Shown: positions 10,151-21,811, counted from the first letter of the stretch. The stretch is 64,000 nucleotides of DNA from Allosphingosinicella deserti (GCF_003012735.1 NZ_PXYI01000006.1:124001-188000); one strand, 5' to 3'. Program-made: numbers and translations. Notes: generated from the letters alone by a model not told the origin.

Positions 10151-11529
10151 CGGAAGCGCTATGGACCGCCGACGAGATTGCTGCCGCGACATCCGGCACC
10201 GCCACGGGTGATTTCGCCGCATCCGGAGTTGCCTTCGATTCGCGCGAAGTCGCGCCCGGCCACCTCTTCCTGGCGCTCAAGGGCGAGGCGACCGACGGAC
10301 ATCTGTTTCTCGACAGGGCGTTTGCCGCGGGGGCGGCCGGCGCGGTCGTGTCGCAGCCGATCGAGCAACCGCACGTGCTCGTCGCCGACACGACCGCCGC
10401 CCTGAACGATCTCGGCCGGGCCAGCCGCGCCCGCAGCGCTGCCCGAATCTGCGGCGTCACTGGCTCGGTCGGGAAAACGGGGACCAAGGAGGCGCTGTTC
10501 GCGGCGCTCGACCGGTCGGCGCCGGGAGAGGCGCACCGTTCGGTGAAAAGCTACAACAATCACACCGGCGTGCCGCTGTCGCTGGCCCGGATGCCGCGCG
10601 AGGCGCGCTTCGGCGTGTTCGAGATGGGCATGAACCATGCCGGCGAGCTCGCCGCCCTGACCCGGCTCGTCCGTCCCCACGTCGCGATCGTCACGGCGAT
10701 CGCGCCCGCGCACCGAGAATTCTTCGCTTCGGACGAAGAGATCGCCGACGCGAAGGGCGAGATCTTCCAGGGATTGGAAGAGGGCGGCGTCGCCCTCGTC
10801 CCGTTCGACAGCGCGCATCGCGACCGGCTGATCGCCGCCGCGCGCCCGCATGCGGCGCGAATCCTGACCTTCGGCTTCGGTGACGGCGCCGACATCCGCG
10901 CCAAGGATGTGGTCGGCGCCCCCGGCGGCGGTTCGCTCGTCACCGCGATGCTGCCCGATGCGTCGCTGACCTTCACCATCGCCCAGCATGGCGAACATTG
11001 GGTGTCGAACGCCCTCGCCGTGCTCGGCGCCGTCGAGGCCCTCGGCGGCGACCTCGCCGCCGCCGGCCTTGCCTTTGCCGACATGCCGGGCTTGAAGGGC
11101 CGGGGCGAGCGCCACCGGGTCGCCGCGATCGGCGGCGAGGCGCTGCTGATCGATGAAAGCTACAATGCCAATCCGGTGTCGATGGCCGCAACGCTGAAGA
11201 CGTTCGGTGCCGAAAAGGTCTCGGGCCGGCGGATCGCCGTCCTCGGCGCGATGCGGGAGCTCGGCGCCTCGAGCGAGGACTTCCACGTCGCTTTGGCCGA
11301 GCCGATCGTGGCGGCCAAGGTCGATCTCGCGATCCTCGTAGGTCCTGAAATGGCGCCGCTGGCAAAAGCACTTGGCCGGCAGATCAAAATGGCGCATGTG
11401 CCCGACGCCGCGTCGGCCATCGAGCTCGTTCAGGACGAGTTCGGGCCGGGTGACGCGATACTCGTCAAGGGCTCCAACTCGATCGGACTCGCCACGCTCG
11501 TCGAAGCGCTGGCGAGCGGGAAACGCTAA
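10147..11529 (+). CDS. murF: UDP-MurNAc-tripeptide:D-Ala-D-Ala ligase MurF
   Basis: MurF attaches D-Ala-D-Ala to complete UDP-MurNAc-pentapeptide. The 460-residue product has the ATP loop [14 protein letters not shown] and the family [10 protein letters not shown]. It also has IDESYNANP, which is typical of MurF, and a C-terminal [11 protein letters not shown]. The start is the ATG overlapping the murE stop; longer readings of this frame only cover antisense of murE and lack any homology. It ends in an overlap with mraY. Confidence 0.97.
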   Translation: MTEALWTADEIAAATSGTATGDFAASGVAFDSREVAPGHLFLALKGEATDGHLFLDRAFAAGAAGAVVSQPIEQPHVLVADTTAALNDLGRASRARSAARICGVTGSVGKTGTKEALFAALDRSAPGEAHRSVKSYNNHTGVPLSLARMPREARFGVFEMGMNHAGELAALTRLVRPHVAIVTAIAPAHREFFASDEEIADAKGEIFQGLEEGGVALVPFDSAHRDRLIAAARPHAARILTFGFGDGADIRAKDVVGAPGGGSLVTAMLPDASLTFTIAQHGEHWVSNALAVLGAVEALGGDLAAAGLAFADMPGLKGRGERHRVAAIGGEALLIDESYNANPVSMAATLKTFGAEKVSGRRIAVLGAMRELGASSEDFHVALAEPIVAAKVDLAILVGPEMAPLAKALGRQIKMAHVPDAASAIELVQDEFGPGDAILVKGSNSIGLATLVEALASGKR

Positions 11530-12599
11530 TGCTCTACTGGATCGCCGAACAGCTTGGCTTTCCCGGGGTTCTGAACCTCATCCGCTATATCAGCTTCCGC
11601 GCGGGCGCCGCCACGGCGACCGCCTTGCTGATCGGCCTGATCATAGGGCCGAAATTCATCGGCTGGCTGCGCGTGCGCCAGGGCAAGGGGCAGCCGATCC
11701 GCACCGACGGACCGGAATCGCATCTCGCCAAGCGCGGCACGCCCACCATGGGCGGGCTGATGATCCTGACCTCGCTGACCTCGACGATGCTGCTGTGGAT
11801 GGATTTTTCCAACCGCTATCTGTGGGCCTGCCTGTTCATCACCGTCGGCTTCGGGCTGATCGGCTTCCTCGACGATTACGACAAGGTCACCAAGCGCAGC
11901 CACAAGGGCGTGTCCGCAAAGGTGCGCCTGCTCGCCGAATTCGTCGTTGCGGGCATCGGCTGCGGGATCATCACCTGGGGCGTCGGCACCGAGCTCTACA
12001 TTCCCTTTTACAACGGCCCGGTGATCGATCTCGGGCCCTTCTACGTCGTCTTCGCGGCGTTCGTGGTGGTTGCCTTCGGCAATGCGGTGAATCTCACCGA
12101 CGGGCTTGATGGCCTTGCGACGATGCCGGTCATCATCGCCAGCCTCGCCTTCCTGCTCATCTCCTATCTGGTCGGCCACGCAATCTATTCGGCCTATCTC
12201 GGCATTCCGTTCGTGCAGGGCGCCGGCCATCTCACCATCCTCTGCTCGGCGATGGTCGGGGCGGGCCTCGCCTTCCTGTGGTTCAACGCGCCGCCGGCCG
12301 CCGTCTTCATGGGCGACACCGGCAGCCTCGCGCTCGGCGGCGCGCTCGGTGCGATCGCCGTCTGCACCCAGCATGAAATCGTGCTCGGCATCATTGGCGG
12401 CCTGTTCGTGGTCGAGGCGATGAGCGTGATCATCCAGGTCTTCTTCTACAAGCGCACCGGCAAGCGGGTGTTCAAGATGGCGCCGATCCACCACCATTTC
12501 GAACAGATGGGCTGGTCCGAGCCGACCGTCGTCATCCGATTTTGGATCATCAGCTTCGTCCTCGCCCTTGCCGGCCTGTCGACCCTGAAGCTCCGATGA
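11529..12599 (+). CDS. mraY: phospho-MurNAc-pentapeptide transferase MraY
   Basis: An integral membrane enzyme that transfers phospho-MurNAc-pentapeptide to undecaprenyl phosphate to make lipid I. The 356-residue polytopic protein shows the conserved cytoplasmic motifs: [10 protein letters not shown], the aspartate pair in [17 protein letters not shown], and [12 protein letters not shown]. The C-terminal [10 protein letters not shown] is the MraY HHH motif. Start and stop overlap murF and murD. Confidence 0.98.
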   Translation: MLYWIAEQLGFPGVLNLIRYISFRAGAATATALLIGLIIGPKFIGWLRVRQGKGQPIRTDGPESHLAKRGTPTMGGLMILTSLTSTMLLWMDFSNRYLWACLFITVGFGLIGFLDDYDKVTKRSHKGVSAKVRLLAEFVVAGIGCGIITWGVGTELYIPFYNGPVIDLGPFYVVFAAFVVVAFGNAVNLTDGLDGLATMPVIIASLAFLLISYLVGHAIYSAYLGIPFVQGAGHLTILCSAMVGAGLAFLWFNAPPAAVFMGDTGSLALGGALGAIAVCTQHEIVLGIIGGLFVVEAMSVIIQVFFYKRTGKRVFKMAPIHHHFEQMGWSEPTVVIRFWIISFVLALAGLSTLKLR

Positions 12600-13873
12600 T
12601 CACCAGCGAGGCCTTTGCGGGCAAATCCTATGCCGTCTACGGCCTCGCCCGCTCGGGACGTGCGACCGTCGATGCCCTGCTCGCCAGCGGCGCCCAGGTC
12701 ATGGCGTGGGACGAGAAGCCGGAGGCGCGGGAGATCGCGGCGGGCGCGCGGATCGCGGATCCGCTGGTCACCGCGCTTTACGGCTATTCCGGGATCGTCG
12801 TCTCGCCGGGCGTTCCGATCAACCGTCATCCGATCGCCGAGCGCTCCCGGCGCGCCGCAGTGCCGCTGGTCGGCGACATCGAATTGTTCGCGAAGGCGCG
12901 GGCAGGGCTCCCGCCGCACAAGGTGGTCGGCATCACCGGCACCAACGGCAAGTCGACCACGACCGCCCTGATCCATCACATCGTCGTCAGCGCCGGGCTT
13001 CCGGCGATGCTCGGCGGCAATATCGGGCTGCCGATCCTCGGTCAGGATCCGCTTCCCGGAGGTGGGGTCTATGTCCTCGAGCTCTCCTCCTATCAGATCG
13101 ATCTGACCCACAGCCTCGACTGCGACGTCGCGATCCTGCTGAACATCACGCCGGACCATCTCGATCGCTACGACGGCATGGACGATTATGCCGCGTCGAA
13201 GGCGCGGCTGTTCGCCATGCAGACTCCCGAACACGCCGCGATCCTCGCCACGGAAGACGATTATACGCGGGCGATTGCCGGGCAGCTCGAGGGCCGCAAG
13301 ATCCTCGTGTCGTCGGCCGACGTGAAGGACCAGTCGCTCTGGCCGGCACTGCAGGGGCCCCACAATGCCCAGAACGTGGCGGTCGCGGTGGCGGCGGCGC
13401 GGGAGCTCGGCATCGCCGACGACGTCATTGCGCGTGCGCTCGAAACCTATCCGGGCCTTCCCCACCGGATGGAGCGTGTCGCGGAAAAAGGGGGCATCCT
13501 GTTCGTCAACGATTCCAAGGCGACCAACCCGACATCCACCGCGCCGGCGCTCGGCGCCTATCCGGCAATCCACTGGATCCTCGGCGGCCTGCCCAAGTCC
13601 GACGATCTCGACGCCTGCCTGCCCTATCTCGATCATGTCCGCGCCGCCTACGCAATTGGCGACGCCGCGGACCAATTCGTTAAAATATTGTCTACAAAGG
13701 GTAAAAAGGTCGAGAACAGTGGCACGCTGGAACGTGCCGTTGCCAGCGCCGCGCAGCAGGCGGAGCCTGGAGAGGTCGTTCTCCTCTCTCCGGCCTGCGC
13801 GTCGTTCGATCAGTTCAAGGATTATGAGGCGCGGGGGGCAGCGTTCCGCGCGGCCGTGGAGGCACTGGCATGA
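12596..13873 (+). CDS. murD: UDP-MurNAc-L-Ala:D-Glu ligase MurD
   Basis: MurD adds D-glutamate to UDP-MurNAc-L-alanine. At 425 residues it has an N-terminal Rossmann-like domain ([16 protein letters not shown]), the ATP loop [12 protein letters not shown], the core ELSSYQID and [10 protein letters not shown], and the C-terminal [12 protein letters not shown]. The start is the ATG overlapping the mraY stop. No anomaly seen. Confidence 0.97.
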   Translation: MITSEAFAGKSYAVYGLARSGRATVDALLASGAQVMAWDEKPEAREIAAGARIADPLVTALYGYSGIVVSPGVPINRHPIAERSRRAAVPLVGDIELFAKARAGLPPHKVVGITGTNGKSTTTALIHHIVVSAGLPAMLGGNIGLPILGQDPLPGGGVYVLELSSYQIDLTHSLDCDVAILLNITPDHLDRYDGMDDYAASKARLFAMQTPEHAAILATEDDYTRAIAGQLEGRKILVSSADVKDQSLWPALQGPHNAQNVAVAVAAARELGIADDVIARALETYPGLPHRMERVAEKGGILFVNDSKATNPTSTAPALGAYPAIHWILGGLPKSDDLDACLPYLDHVRAAYAIGDAADQFVKILSTKGKKVENSGTLERAVASAAQQAEPGEVVLLSPACASFDQFKDYEARGAAFRAAVEALA

Positions 13874-15069
13874 GCGTGATGGGGCAAATCAAGGACAGGA
13901 CGGCCAACCGGCTCGGCCGCTCCGACCGCAGTGCCGTCGGCCGCTGGTTCTGGGAGATCGACCGCATCCTGCTGTTCTTCGTGACCGTGCTGATCGCGAT
14001 CGGCCTGATCGCCGTCGCCGCCGCGTCGCCGGCCGCCGGCCAGCGTTATTCGGGCGGCAGCGTCAGCTTCACCCCACTCCATTATTTCTATCGTCAGCTG
14101 GTCTGGATCGTGCTCGCGCTGCCGGTGATGATCGGAGTCTCGATGCTGCCCCGCGCCAAGGCGCGGCGCCTGTGCCTGATCGGCGCCGCCTTCTTCACCT
14201 TCCTGCTCTTCCTGGTCCCGATCATCGGCGCCGAGGTGAACGGCGCCCGCCGCTGGATCGGCATGGGATTCACCCAGTTCCAGCCGTCCGAATTCCTGAA
14301 GCCGCTCTATATCGTCTCGATCGCATGGCTGCTGTCGCTCAAGAACCAGGATGCCAGCCTGCCGATCGTCCCGCTCACCGGGATCATCACTGCGCTGATC
14401 GCCCTTTTGCTGATGCAGCAACCCAATTTCGGCGAGACGATCATCTTCGTCGCGGCCTGGGTGATGCTGCTCACCCTGTCCGGCGCGCCGCTGCGCTTCC
14501 TCGTCTTTCTCGGTGTCGCCGGCCTCGTCGGGATCGTGCTCGCTTACTTCTTCTACCCGGTGGCGACGATCCGCATCGACGCCTTCCTGTTCTCGGGCGC
14601 CGAGCACGACACCTATCAGACCGACAGCGCGCTCCGCACCCTCACCGCAGGCGGCCTGTTCGGCGCCGGGCCGGGCGCGGGCATGCGCAAGTTCCAGCTG
14701 CCCGAGCCGCATACCGACTACATCTTCTCGGTGATCGGCGAGGAATTCGGGATCATCGCCTGCCTGGCGATCGCGGTCATCTATCTGGTCATCGTCGCCC
14801 GCGTGCTGATCCGCCTGCTGCACGAGGAGGACCAGTTCGTCGTCCTTGCTGCCGCCGGCCTCGTCACCCAGTTCGGCCTGCAGGCGCTGATCAACATGGC
14901 GGTCAACGTTCAGCTCGCACCGTCGAAGGGCATGACCCTGCCGTTCATTTCCTACGGCGGTTCCTCGATGGTCGCGCTGTCGATCGGGATGGGGCTATTG
15001 CTCGCCTTCACGCGACGAAATCCCTATCTCCACCGCTCGCCCTATGTGGTGCGATGGAGCGGACGATGA
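13870..15069 (+). CDS. ftsW: septal peptidoglycan polymerase FtsW
   Basis: A SEDS-family glycosyltransferase of 399 residues with about ten transmembrane helices, which polymerises lipid II at the septum together with FtsI. The conserved periplasmic stretch [19 protein letters not shown] and the late [17 protein letters not shown] are FtsW/RodA signatures. Placement between murD and murG marks it as FtsW rather than RodA. The cytoplasmic N terminus is about 35 residues long. Confidence 0.97.
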   Translation: MSVMGQIKDRTANRLGRSDRSAVGRWFWEIDRILLFFVTVLIAIGLIAVAAASPAAGQRYSGGSVSFTPLHYFYRQLVWIVLALPVMIGVSMLPRAKARRLCLIGAAFFTFLLFLVPIIGAEVNGARRWIGMGFTQFQPSEFLKPLYIVSIAWLLSLKNQDASLPIVPLTGIITALIALLLMQQPNFGETIIFVAAWVMLLTLSGAPLRFLVFLGVAGLVGIVLAYFFYPVATIRIDAFLFSGAEHDTYQTDSALRTLTAGGLFGAGPGAGMRKFQLPEPHTDYIFSVIGEEFGIIACLAIAVIYLVIVARVLIRLLHEEDQFVVLAAAGLVTQFGLQALINMAVNVQLAPSKGMTLPFISYGGSSMVALSIGMGLLLAFTRRNPYLHRSPYVVRWSGR

Positions 15070-16229
15070 CCTTCTCACGCCATTACGTTCTGGCCGCCGG
15101 CGGTACCGGCGGCCACATGATTCCGGCGCACGCGCTGGCCGAGGAGCTGATCCGCCGCGGCCACCGGGTCGCGCTGGTCACCGACGATCGCGGTGCCCGC
15201 ATTCCCGGCCTGTTCGACGGCGTCCAGGTCCACATCCTTCCCGCCGGGCGCCTCAGCGGCGGCCCGATCGGCTGGCTCAAGGCCGTGCGCAAGATCTTCC
15301 TCGGCCGCGCAATGGCGTTGCGCCTGTACGAGACCTTCCGGCCGTCGGCGGTGATCGGCTTCGGCGGCTATCCGGCCCTCCCGGCGTTGATGGCTGCCCA
15401 GCGAGATCGGATCCCGACCCTGGTCCACGAGCAGAATGCGGTGCTCGGACGGGTCAACCGGCTCGTCGCCGGCAAGGTCGACGCGATCGCCACGGCGTAT
15501 CCGAATGTCGATCGGCTGGCCAAGGGCCATCAGGACAAGGTCCACCTGGTCGGCAATCCGGTCCGCGACGAAGTGCTGGCGCTGCGCGAGCAGCCTTATC
15601 CGGAGCTTGCCGAGGACGGCATCTTCCGGGTTCTCGTCACCGGGGGCAGCCAGGGCGCGTCGATCCTAAGCCGGGTCGTGCCCGAAGGGCTCGGCATGCT
15701 GCCCGAGCATTTCCGCCGCCGCCTGCAGGTGACGCAGCAATGCCGCGCCGAGGATATCGAGCAGGTGCGCGCCCGCTATGCCAGCCTCGGTATTCCCGCG
15801 GATCTCGCCACCTACATCACCGACATGCCGGACAAGCTGGCCTGGTCGCACCTGATCATCGCCCGCGCCGGCGCGTCGACCATTGCCGAGCTCACCGCCG
15901 CTGGTCGCCCGGCAATCCTGGTGCCGCTGCCCAGCGCCACCGACGATCACCAGACCGCCAATGCCCGCGAAATGGCGAAGGCCGGCGGCGCACGGATGAT
16001 CGCTCAGAAGAGCTTCACTCCAATCGAACTCGCCAAGCAGATGCAGAAACTCGGCCTCGAGCCGGATGCGCTCGCCAACGCGGCCGCGCGCGCCCGCTCG
16101 GTCGGCCGACCCAATGCCGCGGGCGATCTCGCGGATTTGGTCGAGCGCACCGGTCGCGATCTCGGCACCGATCCTCTCCTTGCCAACGAGGCTGTCCTGA
16201 CTCCCATCCCCAACGGTGCCTACGCATGA
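15066..16229 (+). CDS. murG: lipid II synthase MurG
   Basis: A membrane-associated GT28 glycosyltransferase of 387 residues that adds GlcNAc to lipid I. The N-terminal glycine loop is [12 protein letters not shown], and GFGGYPALP and [11 protein letters not shown] follow. The UDP-GlcNAc site is VTGGSQGA, and [12 protein letters not shown] is near the end. It begins at the ATG overlapping the ftsW stop and ends overlapping murC. Confidence 0.97.
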   Translation: MTFSRHYVLAAGGTGGHMIPAHALAEELIRRGHRVALVTDDRGARIPGLFDGVQVHILPAGRLSGGPIGWLKAVRKIFLGRAMALRLYETFRPSAVIGFGGYPALPALMAAQRDRIPTLVHEQNAVLGRVNRLVAGKVDAIATAYPNVDRLAKGHQDKVHLVGNPVRDEVLALREQPYPELAEDGIFRVLVTGGSQGASILSRVVPEGLGMLPEHFRRRLQVTQQCRAEDIEQVRARYASLGIPADLATYITDMPDKLAWSHLIIARAGASTIAELTAAGRPAILVPLPSATDDHQTANAREMAKAGGARMIAQKSFTPIELAKQMQKLGLEPDALANAAARARSVGRPNAAGDLADLVERTGRDLGTDPLLANEAVLTPIPNGAYA

Positions 16230-17638
16230 GAGGCGTCGGGACCGACATCGGCACCATCCACTTCGTCGGGATCGGCGGCATCGGCATGTCCGGCATCGCC
16301 GAGGTGATGCACATTCTCGGCTACAAGGTGCAGGGATCGGACGTCGCCGAAGGCTATGTCGTCGAAGGGCTGCGCAAGGCCGGAATTCCGGTAACGATCG
16401 GTCAGCATGCCGACAATCTCGGCGACGCCGCGGTGGTCGTCGTTTCGACCGCGATCCGCAAGGACAATCCCGAGCTCGTCTGCGCCTACGAACGGCGCAT
16501 CCCGGTCGTCCGCCGCGCCGAGATGCTCGCCGAGCTGATGCGCCTCAAGCTCACCGTTGCCGTCGCCGGCACCCACGGCAAGACGACCACCACGTCGATG
16601 GTGGCGAGCCTGCTCGACGCGGGCGGAATCGATCCGACGGTGATCAACGGCGGCATCATAAATGCCTACGGCTCGAATGCGCGGCTCGGCAGCTCGGACT
16701 GGATGGTGGTCGAGGCCGATGAGAGCGACGGCAGCTTTTTGCGGCTCGACGGCACCATCGCGGTGGTCACCAACATCGATCCCGAGCATCTCGATCATTA
16801 TGGCAGCTTCGACAAGGTCAAGGACGCCTTCGTCGAGTTCGTCGAGAACGTGCCTTTCTATGGCGCCGCTCTGCTCTGCGTCGATCATCCGGAAGTGCAG
16901 ACGATCATGCCGCGCCTCCGCGACCGGCGGGTCGTGCCATACGGCTTCGCGGCCCAGGCGGACGTGCGCGGCGAGAATGTCCGGCCGGTCGCCGGCGGCA
17001 ACGTCTTCGACGTTTCCATCCGCGATCGCGGCGGCGAGGTTCGCACCATCCGCGACATCGAACTGCCGATGCCCGGCCGCCACAATGTCCAGAATGCGCT
17101 TGCGGCGATCGGCGTCGCGGCCGAGCTCGGCATTCCCGACGAAACGATTGCCCGCGGTTTCGCCAAGTTTCACGGCGTCAAGCGCCGCTTCACCAAGGTC
17201 GGAGAGATCGAAGGCGCGACGATCATCGACGATTACGGCCATCATCCGGTGGAGATCCGGGCGGTGCTCGCCGCCGCTCGCGAAGGCGCGCAGGGGCGGG
17301 TGATCGCGGTCGTCCAGCCGCACCGCTTCACCCGGCTGCAGAATCTGATGGAGGAGTTCCGCACCGCGTTCAACGATGCGGACGTCGTCTATGTGACCCC
17401 GGTCTACGCCGCCGGCGAGGAGCCGATCGAGGGCGTCGACGCGGAAGCGCTGGTCGAGGGTCTGAAAGAGCGCGGCCACCGTTCGGTGAAGGCAGTCGCC
17501 GATCTCCAGGATCTCTGCCTGCAGCTTCGCGACATCGCCGCCGCCGGCGACATGGTGATCTGCCTGGGGGCCGGCGACATCACCAAATGGGCCGCCGCAC
17601 TTGCCGACGGCATCGCCTGCGCGAGGCGCGACAAATGA
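16226..17638 (+). CDS. murC: UDP-MurNAc:L-Ala ligase MurC
   Basis: MurC starts the peptide stem by adding L-alanine to UDP-MurNAc. The 470-residue product has the N-terminal [18 protein letters not shown], the ATP loop [33 protein letters not shown], and the later [10 protein letters not shown] and VQPHRFTR. All are characteristic. The start overlaps the murG stop, and the stop overlaps the murB start. Confidence 0.97.
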   Translation: MRGVGTDIGTIHFVGIGGIGMSGIAEVMHILGYKVQGSDVAEGYVVEGLRKAGIPVTIGQHADNLGDAAVVVVSTAIRKDNPELVCAYERRIPVVRRAEMLAELMRLKLTVAVAGTHGKTTTTSMVASLLDAGGIDPTVINGGIINAYGSNARLGSSDWMVVEADESDGSFLRLDGTIAVVTNIDPEHLDHYGSFDKVKDAFVEFVENVPFYGAALLCVDHPEVQTIMPRLRDRRVVPYGFAAQADVRGENVRPVAGGNVFDVSIRDRGGEVRTIRDIELPMPGRHNVQNALAAIGVAAELGIPDETIARGFAKFHGVKRRFTKVGEIEGATIIDDYGHHPVEIRAVLAAAREGAQGRVIAVVQPHRFTRLQNLMEEFRTAFNDADVVYVTPVYAAGEEPIEGVDAEALVEGLKERGHRSVKAVADLQDLCLQLRDIAAAGDMVICLGAGDITKWAAALADGIACARRDK

Positions 17639-18537
17639 GCGCCGAGACCCTCGACATGCCGGCGCTTGCCGGTGCGATCGAACCCGGCGGCTCGCTCGCC
17701 GATTTCATCTGGTTCCGCACGGGCGGGCCGGCCGAATGGCTGGTACGCCCGAAAGACGTCGACGATCTCGCCGCCTTCCTGCGGGCACTCGATCCGGCGG
17801 TGCCGGTGCTTCCCGTCGGCGTCGGCTCCAACCTGATCGTCCGCGACGGCGGCGTTCCCGGAGTCGTCGTGCGCCTGCCCAAGACCTTCGCCAAGGTCAC
17901 GGTGGAGCCCGGCAACAGGGTCCGCGCCGGCGGCGGCGCGATGGGCATCACCGTCGCCTCCAAGGCGCGCGACGCCGGAATCGGCGGCCTCGAATTCCTC
18001 CGCGGTATCCCCGGAACCACCGGCGGCGCGGTGCGGATGAACGCCGGCGCTTATGGCCGCGACACCTCCGACATCCTGATCGAGGCGACGCTCGTCCTGC
18101 GTGACGGGCGGGTCGAGACCTGGGCGGCCGAGCGCCTCGGCTACACCTACCGCCACAGCGACGTGCCGGCCGGCGCGATCGTCGTCGAAGCCTTGTTCGA
18201 AGGCGTTCCAGGGGATTCGGCGGCGATCGGCGCGGAGATGGATCGGATCGCCGAGGAACGGGAAGCGAGTCAGCCGCTGCGCTCCCGCACCGGCGGCTCG
18301 ACCTTCAAGAACCCGCCCGGCCGCAGGGCGTGGCAGCTGGTCGACGAGGCCGGCTGCCGCGGGCTCCGCATCGGCGATGCTCAAGTCTCTGAGAAGCACT
18401 GTAACTTTCTGCTCAATCTGGGAAGTGCGAGTGCCGCCGAGATCGAGGCGCTGGGCGAGGAGGTGCGCCGCCGCGTGCTCGCGCAGACCGGGGTGACCCT
18501 CGAATGGGAAATTCAACGCGTGGGAGTCGAAGCGTGA
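17635..18537 (+). CDS. murB: UDP-N-acetylenolpyruvoylglucosamine reductase MurB
   Basis: An FAD-dependent enzyme that reduces enolpyruvyl-UDP-GlcNAc to UDP-MurNAc with NADPH. The 300-residue protein shows FRTGGPAEW and the FAD-binding [36 protein letters not shown] follows. The shorter C-terminal part has [10 protein letters not shown], whose serine is the expected proton donor; this layout is the short type II MurB. It is coupled to murC and ddl. Confidence 0.97.
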   Translation: MSAETLDMPALAGAIEPGGSLADFIWFRTGGPAEWLVRPKDVDDLAAFLRALDPAVPVLPVGVGSNLIVRDGGVPGVVVRLPKTFAKVTVEPGNRVRAGGGAMGITVASKARDAGIGGLEFLRGIPGTTGGAVRMNAGAYGRDTSDILIEATLVLRDGRVETWAAERLGYTYRHSDVPAGAIVVEALFEGVPGDSAAIGAEMDRIAEEREASQPLRSRTGGSTFKNPPGRRAWQLVDEAGCRGLRIGDAQVSEKHCNFLLNLGSASAAEIEALGEEVRRRVLAQTGVTLEWEIQRVGVEA

Positions 18538-19472
18538 CCGAGAAGCTGCACGTCGCAGTCCTGATGGGCGGCTGGTCCGCCGAGCGGCCGGTCTCGCTGA
18601 TGAGCGGCGCCGGCGTCGCCGATGCGCTCGAAAGCCTCGGTCACCGCGTTACCCGTATCGACATGGGCAAGGATGTCGCGGCGAGGCTCGCCGAGGCGAA
18701 GCCGGACGTCGTCTTCAACGCCCTTCACGGCACGCCCGGGGAAGACGGGACCGTCCAGGGCATGATGGACCTGATGGGTCTGAGATACACCCATTCGGGG
18801 CTCGTCACCTCGGTGATCGCGATCGACAAGGAGCTTACCAAGCAGCAACTGGTGCCGAACGGCATCCGCATGCCCGGCGGCCATATCGTCGAGAGCGAAA
18901 GCCTGTTCGAGGGCGATCCGATGCCGCGGCCCTACGTCGTCAAGCCGGTCAACGAGGGCTCGTCGGTCGGCGTCGCGATCGTCACCGACAGCGGCAATTA
19001 CGGCCAGCCGATCGCGCGCACCACGCCGGGCCCCTGGGCCGATTTCGACCGGCTGCTCGCCGAGCCGTTCATCAAGGGCCGGGAACTCACCGTTGCCGTG
19101 CTCGGCGAGGAGGCGCTCGCCGTTACCGAGCTGCTTCCGAAAACCGGATTCTACGATTTCGACGCAAAATATACCGACGGCCTCACCCAGCATGTCTGCC
19201 CGGCCGAAATCCCGGACGGTGTCCGTGACGCCGCGCTGGCGATGGCGCTCGAGGCGCATCGCCTGCTCGGCTGCAAGGGCTGCTCCCGTTCCGATTTCCG
19301 CTGGGACGAGGAACAGGGCGAAGCGGGCCTCTATCTGCTGGAGGTCAACACCCAGCCCGGAATGACCCCGCTCAGCCTCGTGCCCGAGCAGGCGAAATAT
19401 CGCGGCATGTCCTATCCAACGCTGGTTCAGCGGATCGTCGACGAAGCCCTGGGCGCAGGAGGAATCGAGTGA
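18534..19472 (+). CDS. ddl: D-alanine-D-alanine ligase
   Basis: An ATP-grasp ligase of 312 residues that makes the D-Ala-D-Ala used by MurF. It begins with a GTG that overlaps the murB stop. Visible motifs are VLMGGWSAERPVSLMSG at the N terminus, VFNALHGTPGEDG and the ATP-grasp KPVNEGSSVGV. CKGCSRSDFR and LLEVNTQPGMT sit at the metal and ATP site. The last helps separate it from other ATP-grasp enzymes. It is coupled to ftsQ by a second GTGA overlap. Confidence 0.96.
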   Translation: MTEKLHVAVLMGGWSAERPVSLMSGAGVADALESLGHRVTRIDMGKDVAARLAEAKPDVVFNALHGTPGEDGTVQGMMDLMGLRYTHSGLVTSVIAIDKELTKQQLVPNGIRMPGGHIVESESLFEGDPMPRPYVVKPVNEGSSVGVAIVTDSGNYGQPIARTTPGPWADFDRLLAEPFIKGRELTVAVLGEEALAVTELLPKTGFYDFDAKYTDGLTQHVCPAEIPDGVRDAALAMALEAHRLLGCKGCSRSDFRWDEEQGEAGLYLLEVNTQPGMTPLSLVPEQAKYRGMSYPTLVQRIVDEALGAGGIE

Positions 19473-20413
19473 CGGCCAAGATCGCCCGCGGCGGCGCCGC
19501 ACCCCGTCCTCGCGCCAAGGCCAAGCCCGCGCCGCGCGGCAAGAACGGCCGCAAGGCCGCCGCGCCGACGCCGCTTTCGGAGGCGGTGCGCCGGGTCAGC
19601 TGGTACATCCTGATCGGCATGGTGGTCGCGATCGTCATCGCCTTGCTGATGGTGTTCCGCATTCCCCACGTGATCGGGACCAGCGTCGGCGAGGCGGTCG
19701 GCGAAGCCGGGTTCGCGATGAAGCGGGTGGAGATCAAGGGCGCCCAGAAGGTGCCGCAACTCCAGATCTACAATATCGCCTTCGATCAGCCGACCACCGC
19801 GATGCCGCTGATCGACGTCGAGGCGACCCGCCAGCGCCTGCTCGGCTTCGGCTGGGTGCGCGACGCGCGCGTCTCGCGCCGCTTCCCCGACACGCTGGTC
19901 GTCGACATCGTCGAGCGCAAGCCCGCCGCGATCTGGCAGCACAATCAGCGTCTCGCCCTGATCGACATGGAAGGCGTCGTGCTGGAGCCGGTGCGGATGG
20001 ACGCGATGCCCGATCTGCCGCTGGTGATCGGCCCCGCTGCCAATCTCCACGCCTCCGAACTCGGCCGGCTCGTCGATGCCGCGCCGCGGCTCCAGCCGAT
20101 GATGGCCGGCGCCTCGTGGATCGGCGGCCGCCGCTGGGATATCCGCTTCCAGTCCGGCGAAATCCTGGCGCTCCCGGAAGGGGAGGAGGCCGGCAAGCGG
20201 GCGCTCGCCAATTTCGCGCGCATGGATCAGGCGACGCAGCTGCTCGGCCGCGGCTTCGTCCGGTTCGACATGCGTGTGCCCGGCAAGTTCATCGTTCGCG
20301 TGTCCAACGAGCCGGGCAGCAGCGTGCCCTCGATCGCGCCCGAAACCCCGCCCAAGGATGCGCCTGCCGAAACGCCGGGGACACCCGGCATCGATCCGGC
20401 GCAGACCATCTGA
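19469..20413 (+). CDS. ftsQ: cell division protein FtsQ
   Basis: A bitopic divisome protein that links FtsB/FtsL to the septal ring, 314 residues from a GTG start overlapping ddl. A basic Ala/Lys/Arg-rich cytoplasmic tail (about 45 residues) precedes one transmembrane helix (about 46-68). A POTRA domain (MKRVEIKGAQKVPQLQIY) and the FtsQ beta domain (RRFPDTLVVDIVERKPAAIW) follow. The C-terminal 30 residues are Pro-rich. Position and domains agree. Confidence 0.94.
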   Translation: MTAKIARGGAAPRPRAKAKPAPRGKNGRKAAAPTPLSEAVRRVSWYILIGMVVAIVIALLMVFRIPHVIGTSVGEAVGEAGFAMKRVEIKGAQKVPQLQIYNIAFDQPTTAMPLIDVEATRQRLLGFGWVRDARVSRRFPDTLVVDIVERKPAAIWQHNQRLALIDMEGVVLEPVRMDAMPDLPLVIGPAANLHASELGRLVDAAPRLQPMMAGASWIGGRRWDIRFQSGEILALPEGEEAGKRALANFARMDQATQLLGRGFVRFDMRVPGKFIVRVSNEPGSSVPSIAPETPPKDAPAETPGTPGIDPAQTI

Positions 20414-21681
20414 TGAAACGCCCCACGCCCACCCCCGGCCGCAGGCTGGTCACCGCCCTCGACGTCGGCTCGTCCAAGGTCTCCGCGCTCATCGCCGAGC
20501 CCGGCGAGGCCGGCGAGCTGCGCATCCTCGGCACCGGCCAGCGGCAGAGCCAGGGCGTGCGCCGCGGCTTCATCGCCGACATGGAGCGCACCGAGGTTGC
20601 GATCCGGGAAGCGGTCGAGCAGGCCGAGCGGATCGCCGCCACCAATATCGAGGACGTGTTCGTCGGCTTCTCCGCCGGAGGCCTCGTCAGCTCGGTGGCC
20701 TCCGTGGAGCTGCAGATCGGCGGCCGCCGCGTCGAGCCGCAGGACATCGATCAGTTGCTCGGCGTCGGCCGCCAGTCGATCGATGCCGAGGGGCGGATGA
20801 TCCTCCATGCGCTGCCCGCGCTCTACACGCTGGATGGTCTGCAGGGGGTCAAGAAGCCGCTCGGCCTCCATGCCGATCGCCTCGCGGTCGACATCCACGT
20901 CATCGCCGCCGAACCATCGCCGGTCCGCAACCTCGATCTCTGCGTCCGCTCCGCCCATCTCGGCGTGCAGGCGATCGTCGCCTCGCCCGTCGCGGCCGGA
21001 AAGGCCTGCCTCAGCGAGGAGGAGCGCGAGCTCGGCGTCGCCCTGGTCGAGCTCGGTGCCGGTGTCACCAACGTCTCCGTCTTTGCCGGCGGAATGCTGG
21101 TTGGTTTGAAGTCGCTCGGCGTCGGGGGCATGGACATCACCGACGATATCGCCGCCGCGTTCGGCACCCGCCGGGTCGAGGCCGAGCGGATGAAATGCTT
21201 CTACGGCTCGGCAACGACCAGCCCACGCGACAATCACGACATGATCGAGCTGAAGCCGATCGCCGGATCGGAGGAGGGCACCGAAGCCTCGCGCATCACC
21301 CGTGCCCAGCTCAACTCGGTGATCCGGGCGCGGCTCGAGCATCTCACCAACGAGATTGCGGCGGCGCTTAAGGAACTCGGATTCGGCGGGCCGTTCGGCC
21401 GTCAGGTGGTGCTGACCGGCGGCGGCTCGGAGCTCAAGGGTATCGCCGATTACGCCCAAGGGGTACTCGGGCGCGCGGTCCGGATCGGCCGCCCGAACCT
21501 GCGCGGTCTGCCCGAAGCGCATTCCGGACCGGCCTTCACGACCCTCGTCGGGCTCGCCCAGTTCGCCGCCTCCGACGAACTCGATCTGCGTGCTGCGGTC
21601 TCGCCGGAGATGAATGTCCAGAAACAGAACAGCGGCGGTATCGTTCAGCGCTTGATTACTGCCTTCAGGAGCGGCTTTTGA
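20413..21681 (+). CDS. ftsA: cell division protein FtsA
   Basis: An actin-like protein of 422 residues that tethers FtsZ to the membrane. It has the phosphate-1 loop ALDVGSSKVSALI, the SHS2-type 1C domain after about residue 80, phosphate-2 ELGAGVTNVSVFAGG, and the adenosine loop VVLTGGGSELKGI. The C-terminal helix GGIVQRLITAFRSGF is the amphipathic membrane-targeting sequence. The ATG overlaps the ftsQ stop by one base. A hairpin and a 130-bp gap separate it from ftsZ. Confidence 0.97.
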   Translation: MKRPTPTPGRRLVTALDVGSSKVSALIAEPGEAGELRILGTGQRQSQGVRRGFIADMERTEVAIREAVEQAERIAATNIEDVFVGFSAGGLVSSVASVELQIGGRRVEPQDIDQLLGVGRQSIDAEGRMILHALPALYTLDGLQGVKKPLGLHADRLAVDIHVIAAEPSPVRNLDLCVRSAHLGVQAIVASPVAAGKACLSEEERELGVALVELGAGVTNVSVFAGGMLVGLKSLGVGGMDITDDIAAAFGTRRVEAERMKCFYGSATTSPRDNHDMIELKPIAGSEEGTEASRITRAQLNSVIRARLEHLTNEIAAALKELGFGGPFGRQVVLTGGGSELKGIADYAQGVLGRAVRIGRPNLRGLPEAHSGPAFTTLVGLAQFAASDELDLRAAVSPEMNVQKQNSGGIVQRLITAFRSGF

Positions 21682-21705
21682 GACTTGACGGCGCATTTCC
21701 ACGAC

Positions 21706-21732
21706 AAAAAGCGACTCGCAGCCGCTTTTTTG
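21706..21732 (+). terminator. hairpin with T-tract between ftsA and ftsZ
   Basis: An eight-base stem AAAAAGCG / CGCTTTTT with a nine-base loop, running into six T residues, sits 25 bp after the ftsA stop. It looks like an intrinsic terminator or attenuator, so ftsZ may rely partly on its own promoter. The stem is half A/T and therefore of modest strength. Confidence 0.55.
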
Positions 21733-21811
21733 CTCGCACGCGAGAATCGCTTCGTGCAAAAGGAGTTAACAGTGTTTGCCCAGCTGAATTGTGCATAGGG
21801 GGAGAGAGCAA

